A stretch of 64,000 bases of DNA from Sinorhizobium sp. RAC02 (GCF_001713395.1 NZ_CP016450.1:434001-498000); one strand, 5' to 3'. Shown: positions 28,942-37,313, counted from the first letter of the stretch. The notes: generated by a model not told the origin, from the sequence alone. Program-made: numbers and translations.

Positions 28942-30135
28942 ATGCCTTTGACCGATGTCTTCTGCCGAAATGCCAAACCTTCCGACAAACCCCAGAAAAT
29001 CAGTGATGGGGGCGGTCTTTTCCTGCTCATCGAACCACGGGGAAGTAAGCTCTGGCGGCTGGCCTACCGCTTCCACGGCAAGCAGAAGACGCTTTCCCTA
29101 GGCATTTACCCGGCTGTCAGCCTGAAAGATGCGCGTGACCATCGCGACCGGACCAAGGAGCTGCTGGCGCGCGGCATCGACCCCGGCGAGCACAAGAAAC
29201 AGGAAAAGCGAAAGAAGCGGCTGGAGGCCGGCAATACGTTCGAAACTGTCGCGCGGGAATGGTTCGACGCGCAGAAGGCCGGGTGGACGGAAGGGTATGC
29301 CGACCGGATTCTTCGCAGGCTCGAAGCCGACATCTTCAAGGTCATCGGCCGCAGGCCCATCAACGAAATCGAACCGCCGGAATTGTTGGACGCGATTCGC
29401 CAGATCGAAAAGCGTGGTGCCGTTGTTCTCGCAAGACGCCTCATGCAAGTCAGCGGGCAGGTCTTCCGGTATGCAATCGCCAGCGGGCTTGCGACCCGCG
29501 ATCCGTCTCAGGACATTCGCGGCGCATTGCGATCCGCAGGCCCGAAGAAGCACCGCACGGCGCTCAAAGAGGCCGACCTTCCCGAGTTCCTGTCGACGCT
29601 GGATGCCTACCAAGGCGACCGCAAGACCATCCTAGCCCTCAAGCTCGTGCTGCATACTTTCCTGCGCACCTCGGAGGTCCGTTTCGGCTTGTGGTCGGAA
29701 TTCGAGGCGCTCGGCGGCGAACGAGCGCTTTGGCGCATTCCGGCCGAGAGGATGAAGGCGCGCGCCGAGCACTTGGTTCCGATCACGCCGCAGGTCGAGC
29801 AGATACTGGCCGAGCTAAACCAGCTTTCCGGCGACAGTCCCTACATCCTGCCAGCCAAGACGCTCAACGGCGTAATCTCCCAAAACACCCTGATCTACGC
29901 GATCTACAAGATGGGCTATCATTCGAAGGCGACGGTCCACGGCTTGCGCGGTACGGCGAGCACTATCTTGAACGAGCACGGGTTCAATCGCGACTGGATC
30001 GAACGCCAGCTTGCGCATGCCGAGCGTGATGGCGTGCGCGCGGCTTACAATTCGGCGGAATGGCTGCCCGATAGAAGAAAAATGCTCGTTTGGTGGTCCA
30101 ATTACATTGAGATGACTGCACAGACCGGCCGATGA
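28942..30135 (+). CDS. P4-type tyrosine recombinase (integrase)
   Basis: A 397-residue site-specific recombinase. The N-terminal arm-binding domain (DUF4102 type) is clear in GGGLFLLIEPRGSKLWRLAYRF and LGIYPAVSLKDARD. The catalytic domain shows the first arginine in HTFLRTSEVRFG, the lysine in RIPAERMKA, HGLRGTAST (H-x-x-R), and the nucleophilic tyrosine in VRAAYNSAEW (about Y369). All catalytic residues are present, so it may be active. Its position next to a tRNA gene on the same strand is standard for P4-like integrases, which recombine at tRNA 3' ends. The rest of its element appears mostly lost. Confidence 0.93.
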   Translation: MPLTDVFCRNAKPSDKPQKISDGGGLFLLIEPRGSKLWRLAYRFHGKQKTLSLGIYPAVSLKDARDHRDRTKELLARGIDPGEHKKQEKRKKRLEAGNTFETVAREWFDAQKAGWTEGYADRILRRLEADIFKVIGRRPINEIEPPELLDAIRQIEKRGAVVLARRLMQVSGQVFRYAIASGLATRDPSQDIRGALRSAGPKKHRTALKEADLPEFLSTLDAYQGDRKTILALKLVLHTFLRTSEVRFGLWSEFEALGGERALWRIPAERMKARAEHLVPITPQVEQILAELNQLSGDSPYILPAKTLNGVISQNTLIYAIYKMGYHSKATVHGLRGTASTILNEHGFNRDWIERQLAHAERDGVRAAYNSAEWLPDRRKMLVWWSNYIEMTAQTGR

Positions 30136-30173
30136 TACCCAGCGTCAATCTATGATTTCCTGATCGCACGTAA

Positions 30174-30200
30174 TTGGCGATTCTGTGTGCTCTATATAAT
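30174..30200 (+). promoter_or_regulatory. Possible sigma-70 promoter with a perfect -10 box
   Basis: TATAAT lies at 30195-30200, with TTGGCG at 30174-30179 as a poorly spaced (15 nt) -35. It is 64 nt before the ATG of the 58-residue reading frame at 30264. Confidence 0.4.
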
Positions 30201-30263
30201 AGATTTGCAGTTGAAATATCGTACGAGCGGACTGCGCGATAAGCGCCGGAAGATGGTGGCGTA

Positions 30264-30440
30264 ATGGACGAGATAGGTGACCTCCTTAAATCCGAGGCCG
30301 TTCTGACCGCACGTCACAAGCCGATGGACTGCCGGAAGGAAGGTTTTTGCCATGATTGCAACACCCTCACTCCATCCCCGGTCGCCCGCTCACCTGAGGG
30401 CCTACCGCCACGGACTGAAACAGTTCGCGCCGGACGATAG
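30264..30440 (+). CDS. 58-residue ORF resembling a truncated TraR/DksA-type protein
   Basis: A short frame of 58 codons from the ATG at 30264 to TAG at 30440. It begins MDEIGDLLKSEAVLTARHKP and continues with CRKEGFCHDCNTLTPSP. The helix followed by a C-x-x-C knuckle and Pro/Arg-rich tail recalls small phage TraR/DksA zinc-finger proteins, which start with a similar 'MDDI...ARHR' helix and a CxDCG-x-x-IP knuckle. Only one CxxC pair is present, so the zinc finger would be incomplete. It lies after a TATAAT box and inside the presumed island. The resemblance is by eye and weak. Confidence 0.35.
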   Translation: MDEIGDLLKSEAVLTARHKPMDCRKEGFCHDCNTLTPSPVARSPEGLPPRTETVRAGR

Positions 30441-30441
30441 G

Positions 30442-30657
30442 CTAACGTTTAGATACGATGGCTTTCATGAGTTTGCCGATGTAGCCAACATCCTCACGAA
30501 CGGTTGCTGTCCTAAGGGACGGCTTGCCTTCCTGGTTTTCGGCGCTGATCGTGAGGGTGATGTGTGCCCCCACAACGTGTGGTTTGATGAGCAGTATTTT
30601 CTCGGAATCGAGCAGTATGGGGGAGTTGTTCTCCGTCGTTAACTGCAACCAGGCCAT
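30442..30657 (-). CDS. Small conserved-looking hypothetical protein
   Basis: A 71-residue protein starting MAWLQLTTENNSPILLDSEKILLIKP after a well-placed GGAG on the minus strand. Alternating hydrophobic residues suggest a small beta-barrel-like fold, ending in a basic helix VGYIGKLMKAIVSKR. Proteins with a W-L-x-L start and EKILLIKP block occur in Rhizobiales as short uncharacterised proteins, often near mobile DNA. There are no cysteines and no membrane span. It converges on the 58-residue ORF with a 1-nt gap. Confidence 0.6.
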   Translation of the reverse strand: MAWLQLTTENNSPILLDSEKILLIKPHVVGAHITLTISAENQEGKPSLRTATVREDVGYIGKLMKAIVSKR

Positions 30658-31205
30658 GCATCAGTCTCCGTAATGAGTTTCTAGCGGTTTCGCAAGATGA
30701 TTTTCACTTCGCGATGCCGATTGACGATACTCTTACGGTTAAGGCGGGGAATATATTCAATGGCTAATAATTTTTTGTTAGAAGACTAGTGCGTTATTGT
30801 TCAGGAAGTGCCGCTGCGCACGGATTTGTTTCGGCATGCAACAGATGCTCATGAGGGTGGGAGCCCTTAACGTTATCGGCCTTGTCGCCGTGACGCTGGG
30901 TGTGACGTTCAGCGAGGCCCGAAGCGCTTAGGAATGGTGCTGATTAGCAAGGGAAGAGGCGAGTAAGGAATCTTGGAGGGTTGTGTCAAAGTTAATAGAC
31001 GCGCTCGCTGTATCCCGCGAGGGTGTCGAGTGTCATCCGGGGGTGGATAGGACTCGGCTCAGAAATGGGCCGGGTCCTTTGGGCATGTCGTTGCTTTGAT
31101 TGTTGAGCCATCCCTCTAATATTATTGCATTTATTGATAACGCAGCCGGAACCCTAGAAGCACTCCATCCGTTTTCAAGAATATATGAAAACAGTGGAGG
31201 GTGAG
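30658..31205. other. Gene-poor island segment
   Basis: About 550 nt of AT-rich DNA with no gene I can support. A 31-codon frame at 30836-30931 lacks a ribosome site. Longer minus-strand frames near 31033-31511 look like chance. Confidence 0.35.
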
Positions 31206-31448
31206 ATGTTCCAAGCATCTCTTGGCGGCGGCTTCGGTGCACAAGGGTACGGCCTGCGCGCGTCCATAAATGCTGCGGTCGCATATGATGCACTCTGCGC
31301 TCAATATCAGATCGATATCCGATACGAGCCGCAGGCGATCATCATCCAGGGGCGCGTTCCGCCGGCAGTGGTTCAGCGCGTTCGCACGATCATTTTCGAG
31401 GTCGCTGGGTCGGTCCCGGTCTGGGATCGAACGTTCTGGCTGGGGTGA
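31206..31448 (+). CDS. 80-residue hypothetical protein, BON-like shape
   Basis: Translation from the ATG at 31206, directly after GGAGGGTGAG, gives 80 residues starting MFQASLGGGFGAQGYG. The middle has a helix (INAAVAYDALCAQY) followed by strand-loop-strand (IDIRYEPQAIIIQGRV) and a second helix (PPAVVQRVRTIIFEVAGS). This alternation with 'I-I-I-x-G-x-V' is like a BON domain, which often binds membranes, but there is no signal peptide and the match is by eye only. An upstream ATG at 31185 is in frame. It stands alone inside the island. Confidence 0.45.
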   Translation: MFQASLGGGFGAQGYGLRASINAAVAYDALCAQYQIDIRYEPQAIIIQGRVPPAVVQRVRTIIFEVAGSVPVWDRTFWLG

Positions 31449-31592
31449 TTGCCCTAGGTTCTGAGAAACACGGCAGCCTCTTCCGCCATTCCGCGCTGCC
31501 TTACCAGTCAACGCGTCGCCGGGACAGGTTCGGGTGCCATACTGCGTAAACGATATGAAAAGTTGCCGATTGCGGTGACTGAACGCGTAATA

Positions 31593-31949
31593 TTAATCGA
31601 AGTCGAAGACCTCGCCGTAAGGTGCTCCGCCTCGCTCTTCGGCGACATGCCAGCCCAACCATGTTGGTTCGCCGACCAAGCCGCTGCTTTTTAAGGCTTC
31701 GAATAGATCTCTTGCCAGTTGTTCGGGTTTTAGAACCAACTCGGTATTGGATATGAAGCAATCGAGCCGATGGTGAGGAAAGAATCCTTCGGCTGCAATT
31801 CTTGCGCTTGTGATGAAGAAGCGGGCAACGGGCGTCGATAGCGAACCGCCTGTCTTGTTTCTCTTAAAGTGGTAGATTTGGCCGGACCTGAAGTCATCGC
31901 CCGCCGACCAGTTGATATAAAAATCCGGAGATAGGTCAAGGTCATTCAT
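31593..31949 (-). CDS. Hypothetical 118-residue acidic protein
   Basis: The frame starts at the ATG at 31949 (MNDLDLSPDFYINWSAGDDF) with GGAG upstream. It is soluble, rich in aromatic residues, and ends in an acidic tail (APYGEVFDFD). The pattern of strands followed by a helix (LKPEQLARDLFEALKSSG) resembles small immunity-like or SUKH-like proteins in general build, but no motif supports this. There is no toxin gene next to it. Composition is AT-rich compared with the window, consistent with island origin. Confidence 0.5.
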   Translation of the reverse strand: MNDLDLSPDFYINWSAGDDFRSGQIYHFKRNKTGGSLSTPVARFFITSARIAAEGFFPHHRLDCFISNTELVLKPEQLARDLFEALKSSGLVGEPTWLGWHVAEERGGAPYGEVFDFD

Positions 31950-32601
31950 TTGGAGGCTCCAGACATAGGGAGTGGCTTTGATTTTGCTTTACTTGATCAA
32001 ATATTCCAGGGAGGCAGTCCGCAACCTGTCGCGCGAGATAAATCTCCAGGGCAAGACCACCAGCCGCGGCATTCATGACAGCGGCTGCAGTGAGTTGCGG
32101 ACACTCACGCCCAAAGCGGACACAGATGGCAGCGAACTACCTGGGTACTCGCCAGGAATTGGCCCTGTTGCTGAAGGGCCAACCTCGTAGCCCGTCTCGA
32201 TCGCGCTAAGCCGCATCTGCGCAGTATCCTCCAACCCAAGTTGAAGAGACTGGTATTGATCGATGATGCTGAACTGCGACCATTGGGACCGGTTAAAGCC
32301 GTGCTTGAAGTGGTTGTAGTAGATCACCGCCTCGCCCAACAAAGCTACCGCCTCATCTACGCCGCGTCAGGGGCCGTGACGTCGAACTGCTATGCAGGTC
32401 GGCCATGTTGCCGCGCAGTTTGGTGGCGCGTTTGAAGTGCAGCCCTTGAGGCGTGCCAAAATGCATGCACTTATCAATACTGGTGCATACGAATTTCAGC
32501 CATTTTCTCTGCGTTGGTTCCTCGGCGCTCCACGATAACTCAAGAGGCTGCGCGGGGTTTTTGCGCGAAATCGGGCATTTGTAAAAATTTCGACACTGCA
32601 T
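31950..32601. other. Gene-poor right end of the island
   Basis: About 650 nt without a gene I can support. Minus-strand frames at 32073-32342 and 32353-32601 have protein-like stretches (for example YYNHFKHGFNRSQWSQF) but no family match and no good start; they may be remains of one disrupted gene. Confidence 0.35.
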
Positions 32602-32647
32602 TGTCAGTTAATTGACAGTATTATCGCATACAGTTATAAAACTGACA
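32602..32647 (+). promoter_or_regulatory. Consensus promoter inside an inverted repeat (ABC operon)
   Basis: TTGACA (32612-32617), a 17-nt spacer and TATAAA (32635-32640) make a near-perfect sigma-70 promoter. Arms TGTCAGTT (32602-32609) and AACTGACA (32640-32647) bracket it, and TGTCA-N6-TGACA overlaps the -35 box. This is the layout of a repressor-controlled promoter; the RpiR protein encoded at 35005 is the obvious candidate. Confidence 0.7.
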
Positions 32648-32701
32648 TTGCCCTGTATAGGGCCTGCCCGCTGAGGAGTGCGGGTTCACGGAGGAACATC
32701 G

Positions 32702-32767
32702 ATGACTGATACACGCTGGCGCTTGGCCTCCGGCGGCGGCCTGTTTGCGCCCAGGGGAGGGTGCTGA
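32702..32767 (+). CDS. Possible 21-residue leader peptide of the ABC operon
   Basis: A 21-codon frame starts at 32702 behind an excellent GGAGG with 7-nt spacing and begins MTDTRWRLASGGG. Its TGA overlaps the A of the permease ATG (TGATG), which is a typical translational-coupling junction. The peptide is not obviously rich in one amino acid, so attenuation is not indicated. It could be a leader that couples translation, or the remnant of a longer first gene. Confidence 0.45.
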   Translation: MTDTRWRLASGGGLFAPRGGC

Positions 32768-33486
32768 TGCAGGGGGCGTCCTTCTTTGATCTTGTCGGTT
32801 TCGGCCCGGAGGGTTGGGGAGCTGCCTTGCTGACGGCGACGGGCATGACGCTTGCCGTCGCGGTCGGCGGCTTTGCGGCGGGCTCTGTCATCGGCGCGGG
32901 CATCACCAGCGCAAAGCTTTCCCGCAGCGGCGCGCTGCGCGCCTTCGGCGATGGCTACACGACCGTGTTGCGCGGCATTCCGGATCTGCTCGTCATCTAC
33001 CTCTTCTATTTCGGCGGCAGCGCGGCGCTTGGCGCCGTTGGGCGGCTCTTTGGTGCGGAAGGTTTCATCGGCATGCCGGCCTTCATGACCGGTGTGCTCG
33101 CCATCGGTGTCGTCTCCGGCGCCTACCAGGCGGAAGTCTTTCGCGGCGCTTTCAACACGATCAGCCGCGGCGAACTGGAAGCGGCGCGTTCCGTCGGCAT
33201 GGGGACGTGGCTGCGGTTTCGCCGCATCATTGCCCCGCAGGTGCTGCGCTACGCCATTCCCGGCCTCGGCAACACGTGGCAGCTCGTCCTGAAGGAATCG
33301 GCGCTGATCTCCGTCACCGGCCTCGTCGAGTTGCTGCGTCAGTCGCAGATCGCGGCCGGCTCCACCCGCCGTCCCTTCGACTTCTACATCACGGCCGCAC
33401 TGCTCTATCTCGTGATCACGGCTGTCTCCTCCTACCTCTTCCGCCAGGCAGAAGCCCGCTCGCTGCGCGGCGTCAGGAGGGCATGA
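32767..33486 (+). CDS. Polar amino acid-type ABC transporter permease (HisQ/OccQ-like)
   Basis: A 239-residue inner-membrane permease of the His/Glu/Gln/Arg/opine family, with about five spans and the EAA loop ELEAARSVGMGTWLRFRRIIAPQVLRYAIPG that contacts the ATPase. The N-terminal GFGPEGWGAALLTATGMTLAVAV is typical of the Q-type subunit. ATG 32767 has AGGGGAGG at 6 nt; a GTG at 32761 is less likely. It overlaps the second permease by 4 nt (ATGA). The substrate may be an opine-like or modified amino acid, judged from the enzymes nearby. Confidence 0.93.
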   Translation: MQGASFFDLVGFGPEGWGAALLTATGMTLAVAVGGFAAGSVIGAGITSAKLSRSGALRAFGDGYTTVLRGIPDLLVIYLFYFGGSAALGAVGRLFGAEGFIGMPAFMTGVLAIGVVSGAYQAEVFRGAFNTISRGELEAARSVGMGTWLRFRRIIAPQVLRYAIPGLGNTWQLVLKESALISVTGLVELLRQSQIAAGSTRRPFDFYITAALLYLVITAVSSYLFRQAEARSLRGVRRA

Positions 33487-34214
33487 TGGATATCGTCTTC
33501 CTTTGGGAAACCTTCCTGCAGCTTCTTGCCGGCATACCGCTGACGCTCAATCTCGCGCTCGTTTCCACGGCGCTGGGCGCGGTGCTGGCAGTATTGCTCA
33601 CGCTGATGCGCATGTCGTCCCTGCGCCCGGTTGGCTGGGTCGCACAATTCTACGTCTTCGTCTTCCGTGGCACGCCGCTGCTCGTGCAGATGTTCGTCAT
33701 CTACTATGGCCTCGGACAGTTCCGGCCGTCCCTGCAATCCATGGGCCTCTGGGTGTTCTTTCGCGAACCCTACTGGTGCGCGATCTTCGCGCTCAGCCTC
33801 AACACGGCGGCCTATGGCAGCGAGATCCTGCGCGGCGGACTGCAGGCCGTGCCGCACCAGCAGGTCGAGGCGGCGCGCGCCAGCGGCATGTGGGGCTTCC
33901 TGCTCTATCGCCGCATCATCTTTCCCATCGCCCTTCGCCAGGCTCTGCCGGCCTATGCCAGCGAGGTCATCCTGATGATCAAGGCGACGTCGCTCGCCTC
34001 CGTCATCACCATGCTGGAAGTGACAGGTCTTGCCGCCAAGCTGATCTCCCAGTCCTACCGGGCCTTGGAAGTCTTCCTTGTCGCGGGGTTCATCTATCTC
34101 GCGCTGAACTTCGCCATCACCCGTCTCGTGGCGTTCATCGAATGGCGGCTGTCGCCGCATCTGCGTCCTGTCCCGACACCCGCCTCTTCCGGAGCTGCGT
34201 TGCAACATGCCTGA
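33483..34214 (+). CDS. Polar amino acid-type ABC transporter permease (HisM/OccM-like)
   Basis: A 243-residue partner permease with about five spans and the EAA motif [20 protein letters not shown]. The block [23 protein letters not shown] is diagnostic of the M-type subunit of polar amino acid importers. It starts in a 4-nt ATGA overlap with the first permease and its end overlaps the ATPase start by 8 nt, so the three are one translationally coupled unit. The C-terminus has an unusual Pro/Ala-rich tail of about 15 residues. Confidence 0.93.
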   Translation: MMDIVFLWETFLQLLAGIPLTLNLALVSTALGAVLAVLLTLMRMSSLRPVGWVAQFYVFVFRGTPLLVQMFVIYYGLGQFRPSLQSMGLWVFFREPYWCAIFALSLNTAAYGSEILRGGLQAVPHQQVEAARASGMWGFLLYRRIIFPIALRQALPAYASEVILMIKATSLASVITMLEVTGLAAKLISQSYRALEVFLVAGFIYLALNFAITRLVAFIEWRLSPHLRPVPTPASSGAALQHA

Positions 34215-34986
34215 AACCGCATCCATCACGCCCGCCGTTTCCGTCCGCAACCTGCGCAAGAGTTTTGGCGCACTGGAAGTGCTGAAGGGGATTTCCTTCG
34301 ATGCGCGGGAAGGCGAGGTGGTTTCCGTGCTCGGCTCCTCGGGCTCCGGCAAATCCACGATGCTGCGCTGCATCAACATGCTGGAAGTGCCGACCGAGGG
34401 TGAAATCCATATCAAGGGCGAAGCGATCCGCCTGAAGAACGGCCGCCATGGCCGCCAGCCCGCCGATGTCAGGCAGCTGAGCCGCCTGTGCACCAATGTC
34501 GCCATGGTGTTCCAGAGCTTCAATCTCTGGTCTCACATGACCATCCTTGAAAACCTCATGGAAGCGCCTGTCCATGTGCAGAAGCGACCGAAGGCGGAAT
34601 GCCGCGAGGAGGCTTTGGATCTGCTCGCCAAGGTCGGCATCGCCGACAAGCGCGACTATTACCCGGCGCATCTTTCCGGTGGGCAGCAGCAGCGCGCGGC
34701 CATTGCAAGGGCGCTCGCCATGCGGCCGAAGGTCATGCTCTTCGACGAGCCGACTTCGGCACTCGACCCGGAACTGGTGGGAGAGGTGCTGCGCGTCATG
34801 CGCGCGCTTGCCGACGAGGGGCGCACCATGCTGGTCGTGACCCACGAGATGGCCTTTGCCCGCGATGTCTCCAACCGCGTCATCTTCCTGCACCAGGGGC
34901 AGATCGAAGAGGACGGCGCGCCGTCGGAGGTCTTCACCGCGCCGCGCTCGGAGCGCTTCCGCAAGTTCATCTCCTCGCACGGCTAG
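34207..34986 (+). CDS. Polar amino acid-type ABC transporter ATPase (HisP/OccP-like)
   Basis: A 259-residue ATP-binding subunit with Walker [11 protein letters not shown]-loop [12 protein letters not shown], signature [16 protein letters not shown], Walker [13 protein letters not shown] and the switch histidine in VVTHEM. It energises the two permeases encoded just upstream. The gene converges on the RpiR gene with an 18-nt gap, leaving no visible terminator between them. The solute-binding protein of the set is encoded separately at 38557. Confidence 0.95.
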   Translation: MPETASITPAVSVRNLRKSFGALEVLKGISFDAREGEVVSVLGSSGSGKSTMLRCINMLEVPTEGEIHIKGEAIRLKNGRHGRQPADVRQLSRLCTNVAMVFQSFNLWSHMTILENLMEAPVHVQKRPKAECREEALDLLAKVGIADKRDYYPAHLSGGQQQRAAIARALAMRPKVMLFDEPTSALDPELVGEVLRVMRALADEGRTMLVVTHEMAFARDVSNRVIFLHQGQIEEDGAPSEVFTAPRSERFRKFISSHG

Positions 34987-35004
34987 GACATGCGGATGAC
35001 GGCG

Positions 35005-35889
35005 TTATTTCAGGCTGCGGCTGTAGCCGACAAAGCTTTCGTAGAGGCTGGCAACATCATGCAGCCGCTCCTCGACGGCAGGCCCGCAATGGGAGAAGAC
35101 ACTGTTCAGGAGAAGCTGCAACAGCGTCCACATGCCGGAGGTCGCATCCCAGAAGAGGTTGAGGTCGGTCGGCACGGCAAAGACCTCGTCGCCGTAACTC
35201 CCGGCCCAGTCGCAATAGAGGTCGGTGACGATGGTGATGGGTATGCCGCGCTCGGCCGCCTTGGTGGCAAGCAGTTTGGACTGGTGCGAGTAGCGACGGG
35301 CGTCGACCAGCACCAGCGTGCAGCCGGCCGGATCGGTCAGGAGCACCTCGGCGAAGTTGCCGCCGGCGACATCCACCAGCGTCACCTCGTCGCGCAGGTA
35401 GCGCAGCATATGCGCGAAGGCCTCGGCAAGGCCGCGCTCGGTCTGGAAGCCGGCGACGAAAACCCGGTCGGCCCCGGCGATGCGTCGCGCTGCGCGGTCC
35501 CAGGCCTCCGTCTGGGCATAGTCGTAGACGCGCACGACCGAGGCAACCGCAAGCTCCAGGCTGCGCGCCAGGGCGGGCTCGGTGGCGCTCTTTTGCTGCA
35601 GGTCCTTCAACCGGTCACCGAGCAGCCACGGGCTGTCGCTGATGTCGTCCTTCAGCCGATCCTTGAGATCCTTGAGACCATCGTAGCCGATCGAACGGCA
35701 GAAGCGGCCGACCGTCAATTCGCTGACGCCCACCTTGTCCGCGACGCTACGCGAGGTCTCGAAGGGCAGGTCGCTGATATGGGCCAGCATGAAATTCGCC
35801 AGCGCCTTGCCCGAGGCCGTCGCCTCCTTCGAGGCCTTGGCCAGCCGCTGTCGCACCGAACTGTCGTCCACCCAATTGCCGTCCCGCAT
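35005..35889 (-). CDS. RpiR/MurR-family transcriptional regulator
   Basis: A 294-residue regulator: N-terminal helix-turn-helix of the RpiR type (TSRSVADKVGVSELTVGRFCRSIGYDGLKDLKDRLK) and C-terminal SIS domain (RRIAGADRVFVAGFQTERGLAEAFAHMLRYL). RpiR proteins sense phosphosugars or amino-compound intermediates. The ATG at 35889 follows GGGGGCGAC; the frame upstream is open but not family-like. It lies between the permease operon and the divergent oxidoreductase operon, so it most likely controls both. The 110-nt divergent region holds an AT-rich GTTATATAATTAAC block that may be its site. Confidence 0.93.
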   Translation of the reverse strand: MRDGNWVDDSSVRQRLAKASKEATASGKALANFMLAHISDLPFETSRSVADKVGVSELTVGRFCRSIGYDGLKDLKDRLKDDISDSPWLLGDRLKDLQQKSATEPALARSLELAVASVVRVYDYAQTEAWDRAARRIAGADRVFVAGFQTERGLAEAFAHMLRYLRDEVTLVDVAGGNFAEVLLTDPAGCTLVLVDARRYSHQSKLLATKAAERGIPITIVTDLYCDWAGSYGDEVFAVPTDLNLFWDATSGMWTLLQLLLNSVFSHCGPAVEERLHDVASLYESFVGYSRSLK

Positions 35890-35999
35890 GTCGCCCCCGC
35901 CGTCTTTCCACTCTCGCCCGCTTGAAAACCCTGCGGGAGGGTCGTTTCGTAATGTTATATAATTAACGCAGCACAAAATAAAGTCAGAAAACTATCATC

Positions 36000-37286
36000 A
36001 TGCATCAATCATCCGGATCGTCCCCCCGTTCAGAGAGCCAGCGTCCTGATGTGGATGTTTTGGTGCTCGGCGCCGGCATTATCGGCGTCTCGGTGGCGCT
36101 CCACCTGCAGAAGCGCGGCAAATCAGTGCTGCTGGTCGACCGCCGCGCGCCGGGTGAGGAGACGAGCTATGGCAATGCCGGGCTCATCGAGCGGGCGAGC
36201 GTCATTCCCTACGGATTTCCACGCGAAATCGCAACACTGTTGAAATATGCGACGAACCGTTCCGCCGATGTGCGCTTCCACTGGCGGTTTCTGCCAAAAG
36301 TCCTTCCGTGGCTCGCCCGTTTCTGGTTGGAATCCTCCGCCCGACGCTTGCGCCGTGCCGCGCTCGACATGCTGCCGCTTATCGAACGTTCGCTCCTCGA
36401 ACATACCGCGCTGATGGCCGAGGCCGGCATTCAGTACCGGGCGCGGCGCACCGGGTGGATAGAGGCCTATCGCAGCGAAGGGGCGTTTTCCGCGGCCAAG
36501 CGCGCGGCGCGCGCGCTGGATGAATTCGGCATTCGCTACGATTTCCTCGACCCGCAGGAGCTTTCCGTCCGAGAGCCGCATCTGATGGGCCAGTTTGCAG
36601 GAGCCGTCCATTGGCTCGACCCCGCCACGACCGCCGATCCCGGCGGGCTGGTGGTAGACTATGCCGCACTCTTCACCCGCCGCGGTGGTGCGGTGGTCCG
36701 GGGCGATGCGACGAGCCTTGCCGCAGACGAAGGCGGATGGAGCCTTGTCGCGGACGGCCGCCGCATTAACGCCCGTGAGGCCGTGGTGGCGCTCGGGCCG
36801 TGGTCGGATACGGTTTACAAGCCGCTCGGCTACCGCGTGCCGCTCGCCGTCAAGCGTGGCTATCACGTGCATATCGAGCCGGCCGGCGATGCCGTGCTCA
36901 ACCATCCGGTTGTCGATGTAGAACGTGGCTATCTGCTCGCGCCGATGGCGCGGGGCATCCGCCTGACGACGGGCATCGAGTTCGCCCACCGCGACGAGCC
37001 GGCAACGCCGGTCCAGATCAACCAGACCGAACCCCATGCCCGCGCAATCTTTCCGCTCGGCCGGCGCATCGAGCCGGAGCCCTGGATGGGCGCGCGGCCC
37101 TGCCTGCCGGACATGCGCCCGATCATTGGCCCGGCGCCGCGCCACAAGGGCCTGTGGTTCGCCTTCGGCCACAATCACCACGGCCTGACGCTCGGCCCCG
37201 TCACTGGGCGGTTGCTGGCGGAAATGATGACCGGCGAAACACCCTTCGCCGATCCCGCACCCTACGCCATGAGCCGTTTCGGCTGA
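36000..37286 (+). CDS. FAD-dependent D-amino acid dehydrogenase / glycine oxidase-like protein (DAO family)
   Basis: A 428-residue flavoenzyme with the dinucleotide-binding motif VLVLGAGIIGVSVALHL (about 19-35) and acidic end VLLVDRR, then SYGNAG, the hallmark of DadA-like enzymes. The C-terminal RPCLPDMRPIIGPAP and FGHNHHGLTLGPVTGRLLAEM are also typical. It would oxidise a D-amino acid or secondary amine, passing electrons to FAD. It heads the operon with the amidohydrolase 27 nt later. The substrate is not indicated by sequence; the transporter suggests it is imported as an amino acid derivative. Confidence 0.9.
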   Translation: MHQSSGSSPRSESQRPDVDVLVLGAGIIGVSVALHLQKRGKSVLLVDRRAPGEETSYGNAGLIERASVIPYGFPREIATLLKYATNRSADVRFHWRFLPKVLPWLARFWLESSARRLRRAALDMLPLIERSLLEHTALMAEAGIQYRARRTGWIEAYRSEGAFSAAKRAARALDEFGIRYDFLDPQELSVREPHLMGQFAGAVHWLDPATTADPGGLVVDYAALFTRRGGAVVRGDATSLAADEGGWSLVADGRRINAREAVVALGPWSDTVYKPLGYRVPLAVKRGYHVHIEPAGDAVLNHPVVDVERGYLLAPMARGIRLTTGIEFAHRDEPATPVQINQTEPHARAIFPLGRRIEPEPWMGARPCLPDMRPIIGPAPRHKGLWFAFGHNHHGLTLGPVTGRLLAEMMTGETPFADPAPYAMSRFG

Positions 37287-37313
37287 ATTGCGGACCTATG
37301 GAGAAGACCCCCC

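Larger units (their letters stand above)
28769..32600 (+). mobile_element. Probable decayed genomic island at tRNA-Ile2
   Basis: The stretch starts at the 3' end of a tRNA gene, opens with a P4-type integrase on the same strand, and is followed by about 2.4 kb that is more AT-rich and gene-poor than the rest of the window, with short orphan genes and no conserved neighbours. Normal coding density resumes with the ABC transporter promoter near 32612. I did not find a good copy of the tRNA 3' end downstream, so the right border is set by composition only and may be wrong. Confidence 0.5.

Noticed and set aside
30836..30931. A 31-codon frame with a hydrophobic middle in the island
   Set aside because: There is no ribosome site, and a signal-like segment this short can occur by chance.
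31024..31050. A stretch resembling the tRNA 3' end (TCGAGTGTCATCCGGG) as a possible attR
   Set aside because: The match to TCGAGTCCCTCCGGG has an insertion and mismatches; true attachment repeats of this integrase type are normally near-identical.
32073..32601. Two minus-strand frames (32073-32342 and 32353-32601) that might be one split gene
   Set aside because: Parts look protein-like, but there is no recognisable family and no convincing start, so a pseudogene call would be a guess.
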